Of a stretch of 64,000 nucleotides of DNA, positions 36,301 through 54,822 are shown piece by piece. Below the pieces are notes generated by a model. That model was not told the DNA's origin. It ran no database searches and saw only the letters and a program-made list of their open reading frames with translations. Both the position numbers and the translations under genes were made by a program. The stretch covers positions 6,023,504 to 6,087,503 of the forward strand of contig OW285191.1 in NCBI GenBank assembly GCA_935421135.1, written 5' to 3'. This DNA comes from Bugulina stolonifera (Eukaryota; Bryozoa; Gymnolaemata; Cheilostomatida; Bugulidae). The first letter of the stretch is position 1. Every line of letters begins with the position of its first letter.

Positions 36301-36851
36301 GCACTTACTCGAAAAGGTTTACCATATATAGACTCTCCCCCTTCTCCTGTTCCAGTCGGATCGCCACCTTGAGCGATAAAGTCTTTAATGACGCGATGAA
36401 ACACTGTGCCATTGTAGTAGCCTTCCATACACAGCTGGACAAAGTTCCGACAGGCCTTTGGAGCCTCTTTAGACCACAGTTCCACATCAATATCTCCTAA
36501 TGTGGTCGTCAGAAGAACCTAAGACAATAACAGAGACTCCTAGCTAACTAGTCGTAATACCTAGCTTGGCTACAATTTCCAAAACGCTGACACTCAACCA
36601 TGAAGTCGTATATTCAGTGACTCGGCTGCAGATTTCTATAAGAGTTCAAAGTTTTGTCAAAAGTTGGGAAAACATGGTTAACTTACTTTCTGTTAAATAA
36701 AATACAATGAACCAAAAATAATTGGACCCACATTAGTCTCTTCAGAAGCTTATGGACTACCTAGCTTTGCACAATAATGATTATAATACAAGTGACTACA
36801 CCTGAGTACCTTCCCATTGGTAGGAGGCTCCTGGATGTATATGTTACTCAT
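27395..36851 (-). CDS. CWC27: Spliceosome-associated cyclophilin CWC27 (11 exons, 465 aa)
   Basis: Exons in transcript order: 36810-36851, 36309-36518, 32253-32396, 31909-32007, 31322-31419, 30936-31005, 29981-30192, 29184-29278, 28904-28981, 28360-28534, 27395-27569. Phases agree throughout and the sum is 1,398 nt. The N-terminus [14 protein letters not shown], the cyclophilin domain (about 1-165) with [19 protein letters not shown] and [19 protein letters not shown], the mid-region [13 protein letters not shown] and the C-terminal [14 protein letters not shown] are diagnostic; human CWC27 is 472 aa. At the position of the cyclophilin-A tryptophan this protein has Glu122 (TQELQGKH), as in other CWC27 proteins, so prolyl isomerase activity is probably weak or absent. 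It acts in the nucleus in activated spliceosomes. The exon 7 donor (GT|GTACGT) is the least certain junction. The first exon is 1.6 kb from the adenosine kinase start, in divergent orientation. Confidence 0.95.
28199..28212. repeat. Poly-C tract in CWC27 intron 10
   Basis: A run of about ten C. A longer run of about 22 C interrupts intron 3 at about 32131-32152. Both are simple-sequence tracts with possible assembly length error. Confidence 0.8.
31411..31615. repeat. About 33-bp tandem repeat overlapping the CWC27 exon 5 acceptor
   Basis: Six imperfect units of AGCACCTGTAGATAGATGTT plus AGAATATGACA adjoin the 3' splice site of exon 5 (31419). The first unit contains the real acceptor (minus strand TTTACAG|GTGCTA), and most other units keep a CTACAG|GTGCTT look-alike. 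Confidence 0.85.
33256..33759 (+). CDS. SAP-motif protein fragment inside the long-TIR element
   Basis: An open frame from just after a stop at 33253 to 33759, with the first ATG at 33349. It starts with a SAP-like DNA-binding helix pair, [19 protein letters not shown] followed by AELC, and continues to [10 protein letters not shown] region follows with [13 protein letters not shown]-x-x-Y-K-T-G-x-x-F-x-x-F-x-N-D-W-L and a Ser-Arg-like ending ahead of NIWIKVVKE. The pattern recalls the N-terminal part of SAP/SWIM- or YqaJ-type proteins that occur in many copies in cnidarian and sponge genomes; this is from memory and moderate in certainty. The part after residue 168 is missing, and there is no upstream ATG that would include the SAP motif, so it is a captured or decayed fragment. 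Confidence 0.5.
   Translation, partial: TPGAWNLKDYCRKRGCKLSGTRAELCASVYYMYNHKIPEKPRVREEEMSKKIDYKALFSAECSSPDPHKLKAWVNEKEGMGTWPPLSYIEIVKFITKHGQSLSADALASYKTGKGFSYFYNDWLQEVWYHNINKSSSACYVKSQCIPSNRLNDPPHNIWIKVVKEVE
34049..34601. mobile_element. Nested hAT-like MITE (537 bp) with 8-bp target duplication
   Basis: The octamer CTCTAAAT occurs at 34049-34056 and again at 34594-34601. The element between begins CATGGATGGGCA and ends TGCCCATGGCTG, imperfect inverted ends of the hAT kind, and has subterminal GGCCAAAAGGCC-type motifs. It interrupts an internal copy of the surrounding transposon's arm sequence, so it inserted later. The open frame 34418-34603 inside it has no known domain. Confidence 0.85.
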
Positions 36852-38438
36852 GCTCAAGACTCAAGACTACAATCACATCAGACGATTATTTTTTCCATTA
36901 CTTCACCTGCGGTTCGTTATATCACCTGAAACTTCCAAACCTGTAACTCACATTAAAAGAAAACTCTGATTAAAGTCATAAAGCCCAGTAGGCCTACAGT
37001 GCAGTGCTTCACCGTGATCATGAGAATCAAGTACTTCACAGCTCATATGATTGATCTCTTACTCTTTGTAGGCCGTATATTTATATAGCCTATATGAATT
37101 ATGTAATGGGATACCAGATAGAGTAGGCCTAGGTTAAATAACAATTATATTTATTTATTCAGGCTATTTAAATCTGCATAAAATGAGACTTTATACCAGA
37201 TTTAAATTGAACGATTAAAGATGTGAGGTAATAAAGCTGTAGCTTCCGTACAATGCATTTAGGCCCAAGCCAAAATTAGTAACACAAAAGAATAAAACAG
37301 CCTCCCTCTAATCAATTAACTAGATAACATAAATGTGCGGCTCAATTATGTGAATTACTGAATTTGGCTTCAGAAATAAACTCAACCCAGCGCCTACTAA
37401 AGAATAAATTATAGTAATTCAATATAAATATTACCTAGAATGTAAATAATAATAAATTAAATGTCTGTACATAAATTCAAATAAAAAATATAATAATATA
37501 GGCTAAATTATTACTTATTTTAATACTAAATAACAATTTAATAAATCAATAGAATATTAGCCTAATATATTATATAATTATATTAATTATAATTTAATAT
37601 TATTTATAATATTTATGCTAAATATTATATTAGCATAAATATTATATTGTTATTTTGTTTTTAAAGTAGAGCTACACTAACACCCATGCTGAACATTTGA
37701 ACCTAGACTTTTATATGTCTGGTCCCTAGAGAACTAAACTATTGATCTAATTAATAATATAATAATAGTTATATAATTAATAATAATTAGGCCTATTATA
37801 TTAATAATTATTTAATTAGGCCTATAATTAATTAAATATAAATAATTAATAATAGGCCTAATTATTATTAATTATATAACTATTATTATATTATTAATTA
37901 GATCAATAGTTTAGTCCTCCAGGGACCAGACATATAAAAGTCTAAGCTCAAATGTTCAGCATGAGTGTTAGTGTAGCTCTACTTTAAAAAACAAAATAAC
38001 AAAATTTATCCCCTTTCTTTCTTTTTTTTTGGTCTGTGCAACAGCATGAAAAACATGCAACTTCTCCATATCACTTATGCAACATAACATGATGCTGACA
38101 TTAATGTGAACTGTACTGTGTTACTGCATAAACAATACAGTTAGGGGCTTAAGGCCTACATGTAATATAATTAAAATTATATTGTTTTTGTTGTCCACTA
38201 ACCACTTAGTCTTCTTTGCCTAACAGGAATTAAACCAGACGCCTTTTATTTCGGTATTGTAGTAAGTTCGAGCTAATGTCTTTTACTCGAAGTACTAGAA
38301 ATCCAGGAGATAGCCACTTCAAGAAAAACATTATTGGTACTTCCGTAGGCGTGCAGTTTTGAAGTTGGTCGATTGACTAGAGATTTTCGTCGTCTTTTGC
38401 AAGTTTTAGGCTGTTTGGTTTCACAGATACACTGTAAG
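36852..38438. promoter_or_regulatory. Divergent intergenic region between CWC27 and adenosine kinase
   Basis: The two start codons are 1,587 bp apart and point away from each other, so both promoters must lie here or in 5' UTR exons. The middle is extremely AT-rich (about 37430-37650) and contains the 352-bp palindrome at 37649-38000. No clear TATA box or other core element can be named. A purine/pyrimidine-mixed segment at 38200-38430 just before the adenosine kinase ATG is less AT-rich and is the likely 5' UTR. Confidence 0.5.
37649..38000. repeat. 352-bp near-perfect palindrome
   Basis: The arms start GTTATTTTGTTTTTAAAG on the left and end with the reverse complement on the right. They continue inward through AGAGCTACACTAACAC, ATGCTGAACATTTGA and TATATGTCTGGTCCC to an AT-rich core with AGGCCTA motifs. 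Arm length is roughly 160-170 bp with few mismatches. It could be a fold-back MITE or a recent inverted duplication; no target duplication is obvious. Confidence 0.9.
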
Positions 38439-44741
<6,303 letters not shown>

Positions 44742-45459
44742 CCAAGAATGGTGACCTAGTTAATAGAACATTGACCTAGATAAAATATACACCCTGCACC
44801 CATTTCCCCTACATGTTGTTATTCCATAGGACTGCTGTTAGATAGATATTTTCTAATTTTAGTACGATCTGTATTTCTATTTTGTTGATTATTCCAAACT
44901 TTTTTGTTACATTTCTTTTGTCGAATGTAATATAGAATATTTCTAAATTTGTTATAAAAATGAGAGTTTTCAGGGCAAATAAAAGTGTATAATATTATTT
45001 TCTGGTTTACGCAATCTGTCTGTTTGTTGTAGTTGTTGGTAGCAACAAGAACTGAGTAGTTCGGTAGTATAGCTTAGGTTTATGTTCAGACTTGTTGGCA
45101 TTTTTGCGTCAGAACTCTACAAGATGTCTATGACATGAATTTATTGTGATGCAAAGTTGTCTTCTCTCTTTTCACTTCCTTTCTAGGTCAATCACTGCTA
45201 AATAGAGGCAACTAATGCCTGCTCTGTGTGTTGAGATCATCGGGAAAAGTACATTTATTTAAAATGACTCAAGAGATAATCCACATTACAAGATACACAA
45301 CATTAAGGCAGTCTAACTGGTATTGATTTTAAACTATGTCAGGTAAATCCTACTTATGTTACTGAAAATGGTAATACAAGGTATCTTTCTATCAGAGTTC
45401 CGGTTTGAAGTGTTTATACCTCGAATATACTCGATGGTCCACAGTCTACATCACGTTGG
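44742..45459. other. Intergenic between convergent ADK and fucosyltransferase genes
   Basis: It holds the ADK 3' UTR with AATAAA at 44978-44983 and, on the minus strand, AATAAA at 45254-45259, about 200 bp past the fucosyltransferase stop. An AGTTGTC-motif copy is at 45153-45170. No other gene was seen. Confidence 0.6.
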
Positions 45460-48400
45460 TCAATCCAGGTTGTCTCTCTTCCAATGCTTCTCCAGCAAGC
45501 ATCTTCTGGACACTGATGTGAAATATTCTGGTGAATATTGTTGTGTCCCTCCGTCACTCAATTGGAGTAACGCTTTCATGTCACAGTAGGAAGCCATCCA
45601 GGCACTATACCAGAACTTCCTGTATGGTCTTTGCTTAGTAAGATCATTCTCTGTAGTGTATTCCATCGGCAGCGGGCAACCATAGTGTGATTTGTCTGCC
45701 TTCCACCTGATGGGATCTTCCCCTACACTTTCTCTTCTATTATTCTCGTGTATGATGTCACAGGTATAGCAATCGAAATGATTCATAAAGTTTCCTTTAG
45801 TTCCCTCTAGATTTGTACCTAAGGCATCAAAATCTGGCTCCCAGTTTCGATTGTTTAAAATTGTTTCTAGTCTCCTATTGGTTGACCCAGTTTCCTTGAA
45901 AGTCCTATATTCGTCGTACGCTTCTTCATTGTTCTCCAAATTCTTTATGGTGTTCGCCAGTTCTTTGATCGTCTTAAAATCTCTTATGTCTATTATAGAT
46001 TTTGCAGTTGGTGCAAATTCCTGCAATAGAATAAGCGTCACCATAGCAACAATGCTGTAGTAAACTATTTTCCACATTATACTGATAGCTGCATATGAAC
46101 TGACATTGGAGTTATCTGTTCTTTAGACTGTGATTATCGTTGTGTTGCATTAAAAGGATGGCATGTATTATTTAGTCAAACGAGATGCAGCCTGAAGGAT
46201 TCAGACTGAATCATTGATTGTAGAGAAGCGCAATAATATCCATTCATTCTTTTGGGCACCCCAGAGCTCAGGCTCTTTATTAAAATGAGCATACAAAAGT
46301 TGTTTTTGCTTATTTTTTGGGCAACTTCTAAATAATTAATTGCGTTATTTACTATCGAACTTTTTTGTTTTCATGCTCCAAGCCTGATTAGTTGCTCTGT
46401 GATAATCTCGCTCTACTAACTTGACTCATACCTTCAGTATTAACGTAGATCAAAAATATTAATACTATTAATTGTGTAATAGATTACTGTTCATTAGCTA
46501 CCATTTCTACTATGAGGAGTTGTCCACTCTTAGTTTCTCCTCCACTTAAAGTACTACTGAAATCATGCCTTTTCATGTAGCAATTATGTTATATAGGCTA
46601 TTATTTTTTCATATATACCACAAAAATTCATATAACATAATCAGTTTGTCTGTTTTCTGCAAATGGAAAACACTGCAATCTCTCATTCTGCCATATTGAA
46701 TTACAAAGGATGTAAACTTTGTTTACTCTGTAACTGTGGAAACAAAATGGAAGTTGTTACATAACAAGGCCTAGCCAATTAAATTAGTGTGGTTAATTTA
46801 GCTGAAATTCCAGCATAGGTAGTGGGTGGGAATTAATGCCAGCAGTACCCAATCTCCTCATCTAATCTGCTATTCCAAGTCTAGGCTTCAAACAGAAACT
46901 TGGATCTAGTTAATCGCTGTCTTTGGTAAAATTTTGCTTGTTACTACAGAGTACCTCAGTTCTGCCATGTGTTCTTGTTTTGTGTGCATTTACTTACTAC
47001 AGCATTTGGCTCCAACTCTCAATTGGCTAGAATAACTGTTGCATTACTTCCTATCCCTCCAATGTGATATTTGTTTGTGTTAGAGTGCAGTATATTTTAA
47101 TGTACAGTAATACAATGCATGCACGTTGTAATACACGTACATACTGATACTGTATTAGACCATAATGCATATAATATTATTATATACATGTAGTTATACT
47201 ATTTAGTAGAATCTCACTGTTTTGTCTCTTTTATTACTAATAGTTTCATGCTATATACTAGAATGAAATATAAAGCATTCATCAGACAAAAGAGACATAA
47301 TTAACTACTAATGGACAAGGACATGGTTATGGTGTTTTATATGTAGCGATTGTTTGGCTTACTGCTATATACATGTAGCTAAGGGGATTAAGACTAATCT
47401 TGGTGTATCAAGTTATTCCATAATTGAGCAGTTATACTATATGGATGCTGTGTTTATAATTCAATGTTATATAACATATTATAGTCTATCTAGTATATGC
47501 TACAAAATGTATATACTATATAGTATCTACTCTATATATTCATGCAAGTACTACTGTATATCTGTACCTACATGTACATCTGTACCTACATGTACATGAT
47601 TTGCATTATTAAGTCATGTGGTTGAACATATTTATAATCTCAAACAGGTCTGGATGTACATGTAGGTCTATGTAACACTTATTACATGCATATTATATTG
47701 CCACTTGTAATTTAAATATAAAAATTATTTAGCATGTATACATGTATTATACTAGCAATACCTGCAGAAGTATTATATTACTACAACATAGCCATAGCCC
47801 TCAACAAGCTTTGATCAGCAACTAAAGGAATTTTGTCTCAATATCCTCACTCATAGCTTCCTTTGCTTGCCCTGCTTGTACTGCATTACTCAATGGCTGG
47901 TCATGTTGTTGAGAAAACCATAGGATTACATTAGCCAAATAATTACAGAAAGCTCATAGCTGTGAGATTGTAGTGTAAGTATGGGGCACCTGGTAACTCT
48001 CCTACACAGGACTATAATTAGAGAGCCAAGCTATGGGCCTTCACACGTCATACAGGATGTGGGCAACACCCCTGTAACTTAGGACTTCCTTTTCCAGAAC
48101 CCACTTTTCATGATGATTTTATATGCTGGCATATCCCAGCCCAAATTATTTTCAGAGTTTTGATAAAGTGAATATAGCAGCCTCAGGGCTTCAAGTTTAG
48201 ATATACCAAACAAAATATTATCATTTCTGTAGCCCTTTAAAGAAGTGGAGGAAACTATATTGAGTGATAACAACTCCTAATTATTACCAACTAGCTGATA
48301 GTCGCCATGTTTTGTATAATAATACATGTACATTGTCTACAGAAATAGAAGTGGACATACATGTATATAGTGTATGTAGGCTACATACCTGCACATACAG

Positions 48401-51400
48401 TATATTATTGTGGTACACGTACAAGTAGGTACAAGTAGATAGGCTCACCTTGACGTTAGGTGCCCCAAGTACAATTGGAACTGTGCCAACTATTAATGGT
48501 CGCCAGAATTTTTCTGTAATATAGTCATTGCAGATTCCATTTTCCATGGATATAGCAAATTTGTATTTTGACACTAGCTCTATAAACTCCTTGTGATCCA
48601 TTCCTTTTATTGGGTCCTGCAAGCTGACAACAATAATATTATAAATAAGTCATTATAATACAATATTACGGTAATGTAATTATCACTGTTGATAGGGAGT
48701 GAGATAAACATGGACATTTATGCATTTGATACAGTCACGATTTTACTATCAAAAAATTGAGTGACTCGATAAAAAGTGTATTATTATGCAGATATCGCTA
48801 GTAGATATTATCAAAAAACATTGTTCTATTTAATTAACTTACTGAGAGGGCAACTTCTTATTGTTTACACATTTTCCATAAGAATCTATCTTAATATATT
48901 TCATCATCCATTTTACAATTTTGTCTCTGTCACTCGGAACATCACAGTCACTCTGGACATAAATTATTGGAGCTAAGGCTTCATCTTCTTGATATCTACA
49001 CAACAACTGCATCATACAATTATATTACAGTGCATGACCATAGCCTTTGGACATACCTCAGTTATGCCAGAAACAGCTTTTCTTATACACTTGGGCAGCA
49101 GAAATCAATGTAGTAGCACCACGACTAGCATTCTATTATAAGCAGCAACTATCTGCTCAATTATTACAAGGGGTCCCTGGACTTTTTGTCAATTAGGCCA
49201 ATAAGACATGTTAGATATACTGTGCTAGGCGATTGGGTCCCGTAGAGGCCCGGGGTTAAAATCAGAGTCATAGCTGGGATTTTCACGGATGTGAAACAAG
49301 GCAGGCCAAATTTGGTTGATGCAGAGTTATCCCACTAATGCGAAGTTCAGAGGACAGCTTACAATCAAGGCTGAAAAACCCAATTTGGTAACGACCATGA
49401 TAATGATAGAAAGTTGTCCTCTCTCACATAGGAGAGGACAACTTCAAAGTGGTATGCAATATGATATTCTTATTCATATTACAGTCATATGACAACAGTA
49501 ACAGTTGCTTCGAAGCTTATATGCATACTTAGTTTTCTGAGTAAACGTCTTAACGTATGTATTACTCTCTAACTGGTCCATACTCCTCAGATACTGAGTG
49601 GTGAGAGGGAACGTAGACTCCTGTCGGATTGTACTCGTTATATTAAACAATCTCATCATGGAGTCATAAGAGAATATCGGCTTATTTTTGGGAGACTCTT
49701 CGTGAGTTAAAATCCACATGTGATTCGGTTTCCTTGGTAACGGCAGGTCATCGATGTTGAATAACGAACCATAGAAATATATTGCCTGCAAACAATGATA
49801 TGCAAGTGTAAATTGACCTAGATGCCAGTCAGTAAGACGGAAAGGTGAAAAAATTGCTGATGAGGCAAATTTCCCCATGAAAATATAATATGACTCTGTT
49901 CATTATACCACTGACAACTACAGCTAAAAATGCTTGTCTTGATTTCTACCTGCCTTGTGCAAGCATCTACCTATAATAGCATAGTAAGTCTTGACTTCAA
50001 TGTCAGGTGTAAGCAGAATTAAAGTGTGTCAGAAACACACAGTGCCCAAATAAATGGCAGGCTGCAATTACATAATGTGCACTTCTACATGTTTTATCAC
50101 TAAAACCCTGCTGGGCGTACCACACTTGCTACGCTTACCATTACCAAAATAGGATATAAATAAATTATACTGCTGCTGATACAAGTATTTGTACTCTGCT
50201 ACTCTACCTTTGTCAGTGAGTGATTGAACCAGTTTCTATTCTCTGTTATGACACACTGACTGTTGGGGCAGTCCTTAATGTACCCAATTCTGTTAGCCAT
50301 TCTATGAGTCCAGAGAAGGATCACAGGCTTATTTATAGTCTCGTCTATCTTAGCATAGAATGGTTTATTTCTATCGTTAGCCTCCACTATAAAATAATAT
50401 AATATGAGTTTAGAATATATTGGGTTCACTTTAAATACGTGTAGCATGTACATGACATTGTATATTCACATGAACAAGGCATGTGTCGACTTTCCTGCAC
50501 TCTCTTCTTTACGAGGACGACTCAGGGTGCATGTGATAAAACTGATTTAAGATGCCACTTGAACTTAGAAGTTGGCTGTTCATCCTACATTTCAACTGAA
50601 ATTACTGTATAAATGTTCAGCTCACTCCAGTTGGACGACTTATTCTGCAATTTATCAAGAAAGTCTGCCTGACAAAAACCTGGCTGGGGTAAATGCACGC
50701 TTGTGCCTTGTGATTCACAAGGATTTATTACTGGCCAAACCAGCGGATGACCTTAATATCGAACATAGAAGCAAAAGAGGTTAAGTAATTTGGAGTTCGA
50801 GGTAGTCCAGTCTGATGCTTGGTGAGTGTGAGTGATAGGGCTTTACTAACGACTTTGATGCTACAGTGAATTACAGTATTTTAATTTTACAATTTCTTGC
50901 GCTAATCAGTCGATCACTAGAAGCTGGATTTTAAATACGTAATAGTGTTCAACAATACGTCATGATCTCCATTGTTTTATCGGTAATTTTTTGGTTCCGC
51001 TCAACTACTTTGGACTAGGCCGTTTATTAGGTCAGGTTTTAGAGCGATCCTATTGGCGCGGAACACCGTGGAAAAACTTAATATAATCTAGATAACGGTC
51101 AAGTCACTTACCTGAATCTGTGGTTTCCAGAATGACCTCACCGGAGTCCATCATTTCAAACATGGTGCACTGGTGCGCGTACTTCCCCAACAGTCCTTGT
51201 AAACCACCGTAATAAGGGAGATTTGGGCACAATGTGGCCGTTTCTTCTACAAACAAAGCGCTATGTTATTGCAGATCTTTTAGCCTCGTGAAATAGTTTA
51301 GTTTCCTACGTTGCATCTCCAGCATGAGATAGCTGAGAGGTGCGAAAGTTGCCCGACTGTTGTGAATCTCTTTACCATGTATTGCACACTCATACAAAGT

Positions 51401-52068
51401 GTTTTTGCAACCTTGTGGACCAATAACCCGCTGCAATATGCTATGGGGCCGAGGCCTGTGATTGGTAAAAGTTAACCATTCCCAACCTATTACACAGCCC
51501 TGTATGACACCAGAGAGTAGTTTGAAGCAGCAGGTATAGGTTATTGTACTCGCGTCCTGTGGAATTATCGACAAGACTTGATCACACAGACATGTGAATT
51601 ATACAACGTCAAAGCTACTGTAATGTACATGTACATGTACATATATACATAATGCACAACAGTATAAAGACAAGCAGAAATGCACAACTACATTAGTCTT
51701 TCATCAAAGAAGTTGTTTGTAAGAATGCATAAAGCTCTCACTATACCAAAATATTAAACTTTATTACAAAAATCCAGTAAGAATGCATTCTGATAGACAC
51801 ACAGGCGTGTTTGTGAATCGAATGGCTCCAACTGCAGTTAAGAATAGAATACAGTAAATATATAGCAGCTGTACACAGTACATGTAGTACTAGTAGTTGT
51901 CTTCTGTCTGAAAGTATACTATGTAGGCCTATGTAATCCATTGACTAGTCACTGCAGATCCTTACCAGGATATACTCTCGAAATGTAGTCCAATTCATCC
52001 TCGAAAAATCCAGCTAGGCTAAGATTCGCACACAGTAAAGAGAGCAGTAAACCGTAGAACGTTACCAT
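45460..52068 (-). CDS. GT10 alpha-1,3-fucosyltransferase-like protein (7 exons, 520 aa)
   Basis: Exons in transcript order: 51966-52068, 51112-51246, 50208-50386, 49529-49785, 48843-48995, 48449-48623, 45460-46020. Phases agree and the sum is 1,563 nt. The enzyme family transfers fucose from GDP-fucose to glycans in the Golgi. Diagnostic parts: [14 protein letters not shown] central segment, [16 protein letters not shown] with IDSYGKC..NNK, then [11 protein letters not shown] (Glu303, Asn304), [12 protein letters not shown] (309-314 DYITEK), [12 protein letters not shown] and the C-terminal [12 protein letters not shown] with paired cysteines CYTC. The first exon encodes a short hydrophobic N-terminus ([20 protein letters not shown]) more like a cleavable signal or a short anchor than the usual type II membrane anchor. 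The C-terminal 110 residues are longer than in vertebrate enzymes. The acceptor-sugar specificity cannot be told. Confidence 0.93.
49411..49444. repeat. Short inverted repeat with AGTTGTCCTCTC arms
   Basis: The arms AAGTTGTCCTCTC and GAGAGGACAACTT surround an 8-base loop in fucosyltransferase intron 4. It contains two head-to-head copies of the dispersed AGTTGTC motif. Confidence 0.85.
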
Positions 52069-54083
52069 AGTGTACTATATTGCAGTCAGTACCCCATATA
52101 ATATAATGATTTTATTTGTCTTATCAACTACTGTCTGAATAACTACAGTGCATACATACACTGCATCACGACCTACTGTACGTGTATTAGATTACAGCTG
52201 TCGTTTCCCGAAACCTTTTTTGCTATCATACTAATAGGCTATTGGTCACAATTAGAAGTTGTCCTCTCCCAATTTATCTTCCTCTTCTTTTTTCAAAAGG
52301 CAAAAGGGGGAAAATGAATTGGAAGAGGACAACTTCTAATTATGACCAATAGTTTATTAGTGCCCATGTACTATAATGGGCTATATTGTGCCAGCTTTGG
52401 GCAATAAATAAACAATTATGTACATTGTATATGGTAATCTTATAGTATTACTCCTTGCTCCTTGATTATGACAACTCATCGATTGTTTGTATTAAATTAA
52501 CGTTGAAGTTGTCTACTCTCCTTTGGAATATATCCGACTTTTTTTACATCTGTTACCATAGAGGTAACACCCCATATAACTCTATGTCTGTTACTATCTT
52601 GGATGGCGTCTTTTATCGGTCTGTTCCGCGAGAAACGGGAGTTCCCATAGAAACAGACAATATGGAGGGCGTGCGTAATCAAAATCCGGGGGAATTAATA
52701 TTCTTGTGCGTATTCTGCTAGTAACTCTACTTAGATGTGAGACAGCAATATATTGTGTAAATATTTAGTCCTGTTTTCTCTGTGTTCTGATATAAAAATG
52801 AAAAGCTTAAAAATTGCTAATCGTAGATTGTAGATTATTACAAGGAGTTATTATAATTATTAATTTATTATAAATTTATTATAAAATAATTATATTATTA
52901 TTAATGTATTTTTATTATATATTTTTCTCTGTTTGGGAGTTTGATTGATTCTCTAAGTTTTAGTTTAGATGAAAGTAGTTGGAAAAATGAAGTTGACACA
53001 CTACTTAGTTAAGTCAAAATGAAAAATAGAAATTCATTTTCCAATTTGAATTGTAAATTTTAGTTCAGCAATGCTTACTAAGTATAAAAAAACTTGAAGA
53101 TAAGAAATTAGATATAAGCAGATTCGTGGAGGTAGCCAGAAAAACATCCTTCAGTGTCTGGCATCATCTTAACTGCACTGAACCGCAAACATGCATAGGA
53201 GGTAATTAATTTATCTTATGATGAATGAGAATAACATGGTCATTGTGGTAATTCTTTCTTGTAATCCAAAATAGTGTCAGGCACAGCCTATGTAAAAGAA
53301 GCCCGTGCTTACCACCTTCAGCCAGTGATTGTGCCATATAGGGCCAGTAGTACATTATTGTGTTCGGCAGGGTAGCAACAACTCAACTGTACAACATAAT
53401 ACCAAAGAAACAAGTACCTTGGGCAGTACAAACTAGGCAACCGCTGACAGTAACTAGCCTAGCTTTATGCAAAAATCTATGGGGAAGGTTGCTCCCGACT
53501 TGTAGGCTGGTTGATGTATGAGTCGACTACCACAAAAGGCAATGACAGCAGGAGGAGAGGGTAGCGGTGTTCCCAACTAGCCTACTTGTAGGGCACAGCA
53601 AATAGTTAGACTGTGAGTTGCAAGCGCCGTCTACCATAAGAATAGACCGGCCGCTCCAAGCGTAGCGAGTGTGGCACCAATTATGTGTTGAAACCTTAGA
53701 GTTCGCGTAGTAGTCCTTATTGTCCTAGGACTAACCTGGAACCCACGTCCAGTGTAAGAAATTTGTCTGTTGTGCTGTTTGAAGTGATCAGTATAAGACC
53801 TCATAGGTAGTTACTTTGTTATAAGTCAACTAGCAATGCTGAGGATTATACCAAATTGAAGCACCTTTTATGTAAAATATGCTCTGTCCAAGGTCAAGTG
53901 TGTGTGGACTGGTACGTGAATAAGCCCGGGATATAAGAATATAATATGTAAGAGTCCTTGGCAGGGCAAAAATGTATAATATCGGATTCATATAGAACGG
54001 ACAGTTCAAGAATATTCATCATGGAACAAGAATACTCATCTATGTCAATAATACACTTACTACCTATGGAACCTATTACATTA
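52069..54083. other. Intergenic region upstream of the fucosyltransferase gene
   Basis: It contains the inverted repeat 52230-52361. I see no gene in the rest. The open frames 52455-52721 and 53958-54446 lack splice sites or family motifs, and the latter runs into the MITE at 54084. Confidence 0.5.
52230..52361. repeat. Fold-back element of about 130 bp
   Basis: The arms ACTAATAGGCTATTGGTCA and the reverse complement at 52343-52361, continuing with AATTAGAAGTTGTCCTCT and its complement, enclose a T/C-rich loop. It has the look of a small MITE, and its arms carry the AGTTGTC motif. Confidence 0.8.
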
Positions 54084-54822
54084 CAGGGGCGGATCCAGGG
54101 GTGGTGCAAGTGGTGCATTTGCACCACTGAAAATTTCAGAATTTTTGTTTTGTTGATAATTTTTGTTAATTATTCAAATGTGCGTGTCAACCTAACACAG
54201 AAATATGTTTTTGTAATGCATAGGGGTTCAAAAACATGTGATATGTTATCATATTTCTTGATCCATGTAAATATTCCAACCATTTTTGCCATTTATAAGC
54301 CAGAGTTGAATGAGCACCATTGTCAAATCTTAGTCACAAGAAAATTTTTACCTATTCTATTTATTTCTAGGTCGGCTCATAGAATAGATAAAAAGATAAA
54401 TATTTTTATTTACTTTGCATATATAATTATATTGTTCATTGAATAAATATATCATTTATTATCATTTATGTTTTGCTTTAAAACAAAACAATTATAGGTT
54501 AGTTACTACTATTCAACCTAACTCAACTTGCTACCAACTCATTTAACTGAATGAACTCAACTCTTAGCAAAGTGGTAAATGGCTCTTAGGACCTCCTGGA
54601 ACCACAGATGCCAGGATTTTGCTTGGTGGCCGGGGCGCTGCCCTGGACCCCGTTGGGGGACTTACAGCGCCCCCCAAACCCCCAGCTGGAAGGAACGCTG
54701 CAATACAGTGTGGTAGGGCACGAAGCGCGCCGCTCATGAAAACTGAAGTTTTACCTTAAGAAATAGCCTAACTATCAATTTTGCACCACCCTTACTCCAT
54801 TCCTGGATCCGCCACTGCATTA
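54079..54822. mobile_element. MITE with CAGGGGCGGATCCAGG ends and 5-bp target duplication
   Basis: The element 54084-54817 (734 bp) begins CAGGGGCGGATCCAGG and ends CCTGGATCCGCCACTG, inverted with one or two mismatches, and is flanked by CATTA on both sides. The 5-bp duplication and CAGGGGCGGATCC ends resemble hAT5-type non-autonomous elements. No transposase frame was found. Confidence 0.8.

Noticed and set aside
46021..46077. Start of a separate membrane protein ([19 protein letters not shown]...)
   Set aside because: The open frame at 45460-46077 begins in intron sequence. The exon proper starts at 46020 after TTGCAG and joins in phase to the GT10 exon ending VLGAPNVK, matching the family.
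48079..48273. Extra or alternative terminal exon of the fucosyltransferase
   Set aside because: The open frame (ending KSGFWKRKS and stop) needs a phase-1 junction after its acceptor, while the upstream exon ends in phase 0. No GT10 motif is present.
53958..54446. 162-codon open frame
   Set aside because: It runs from unique sequence into the MITE at 54084, is AT-rich with biased composition, and has no splice sites or motif.
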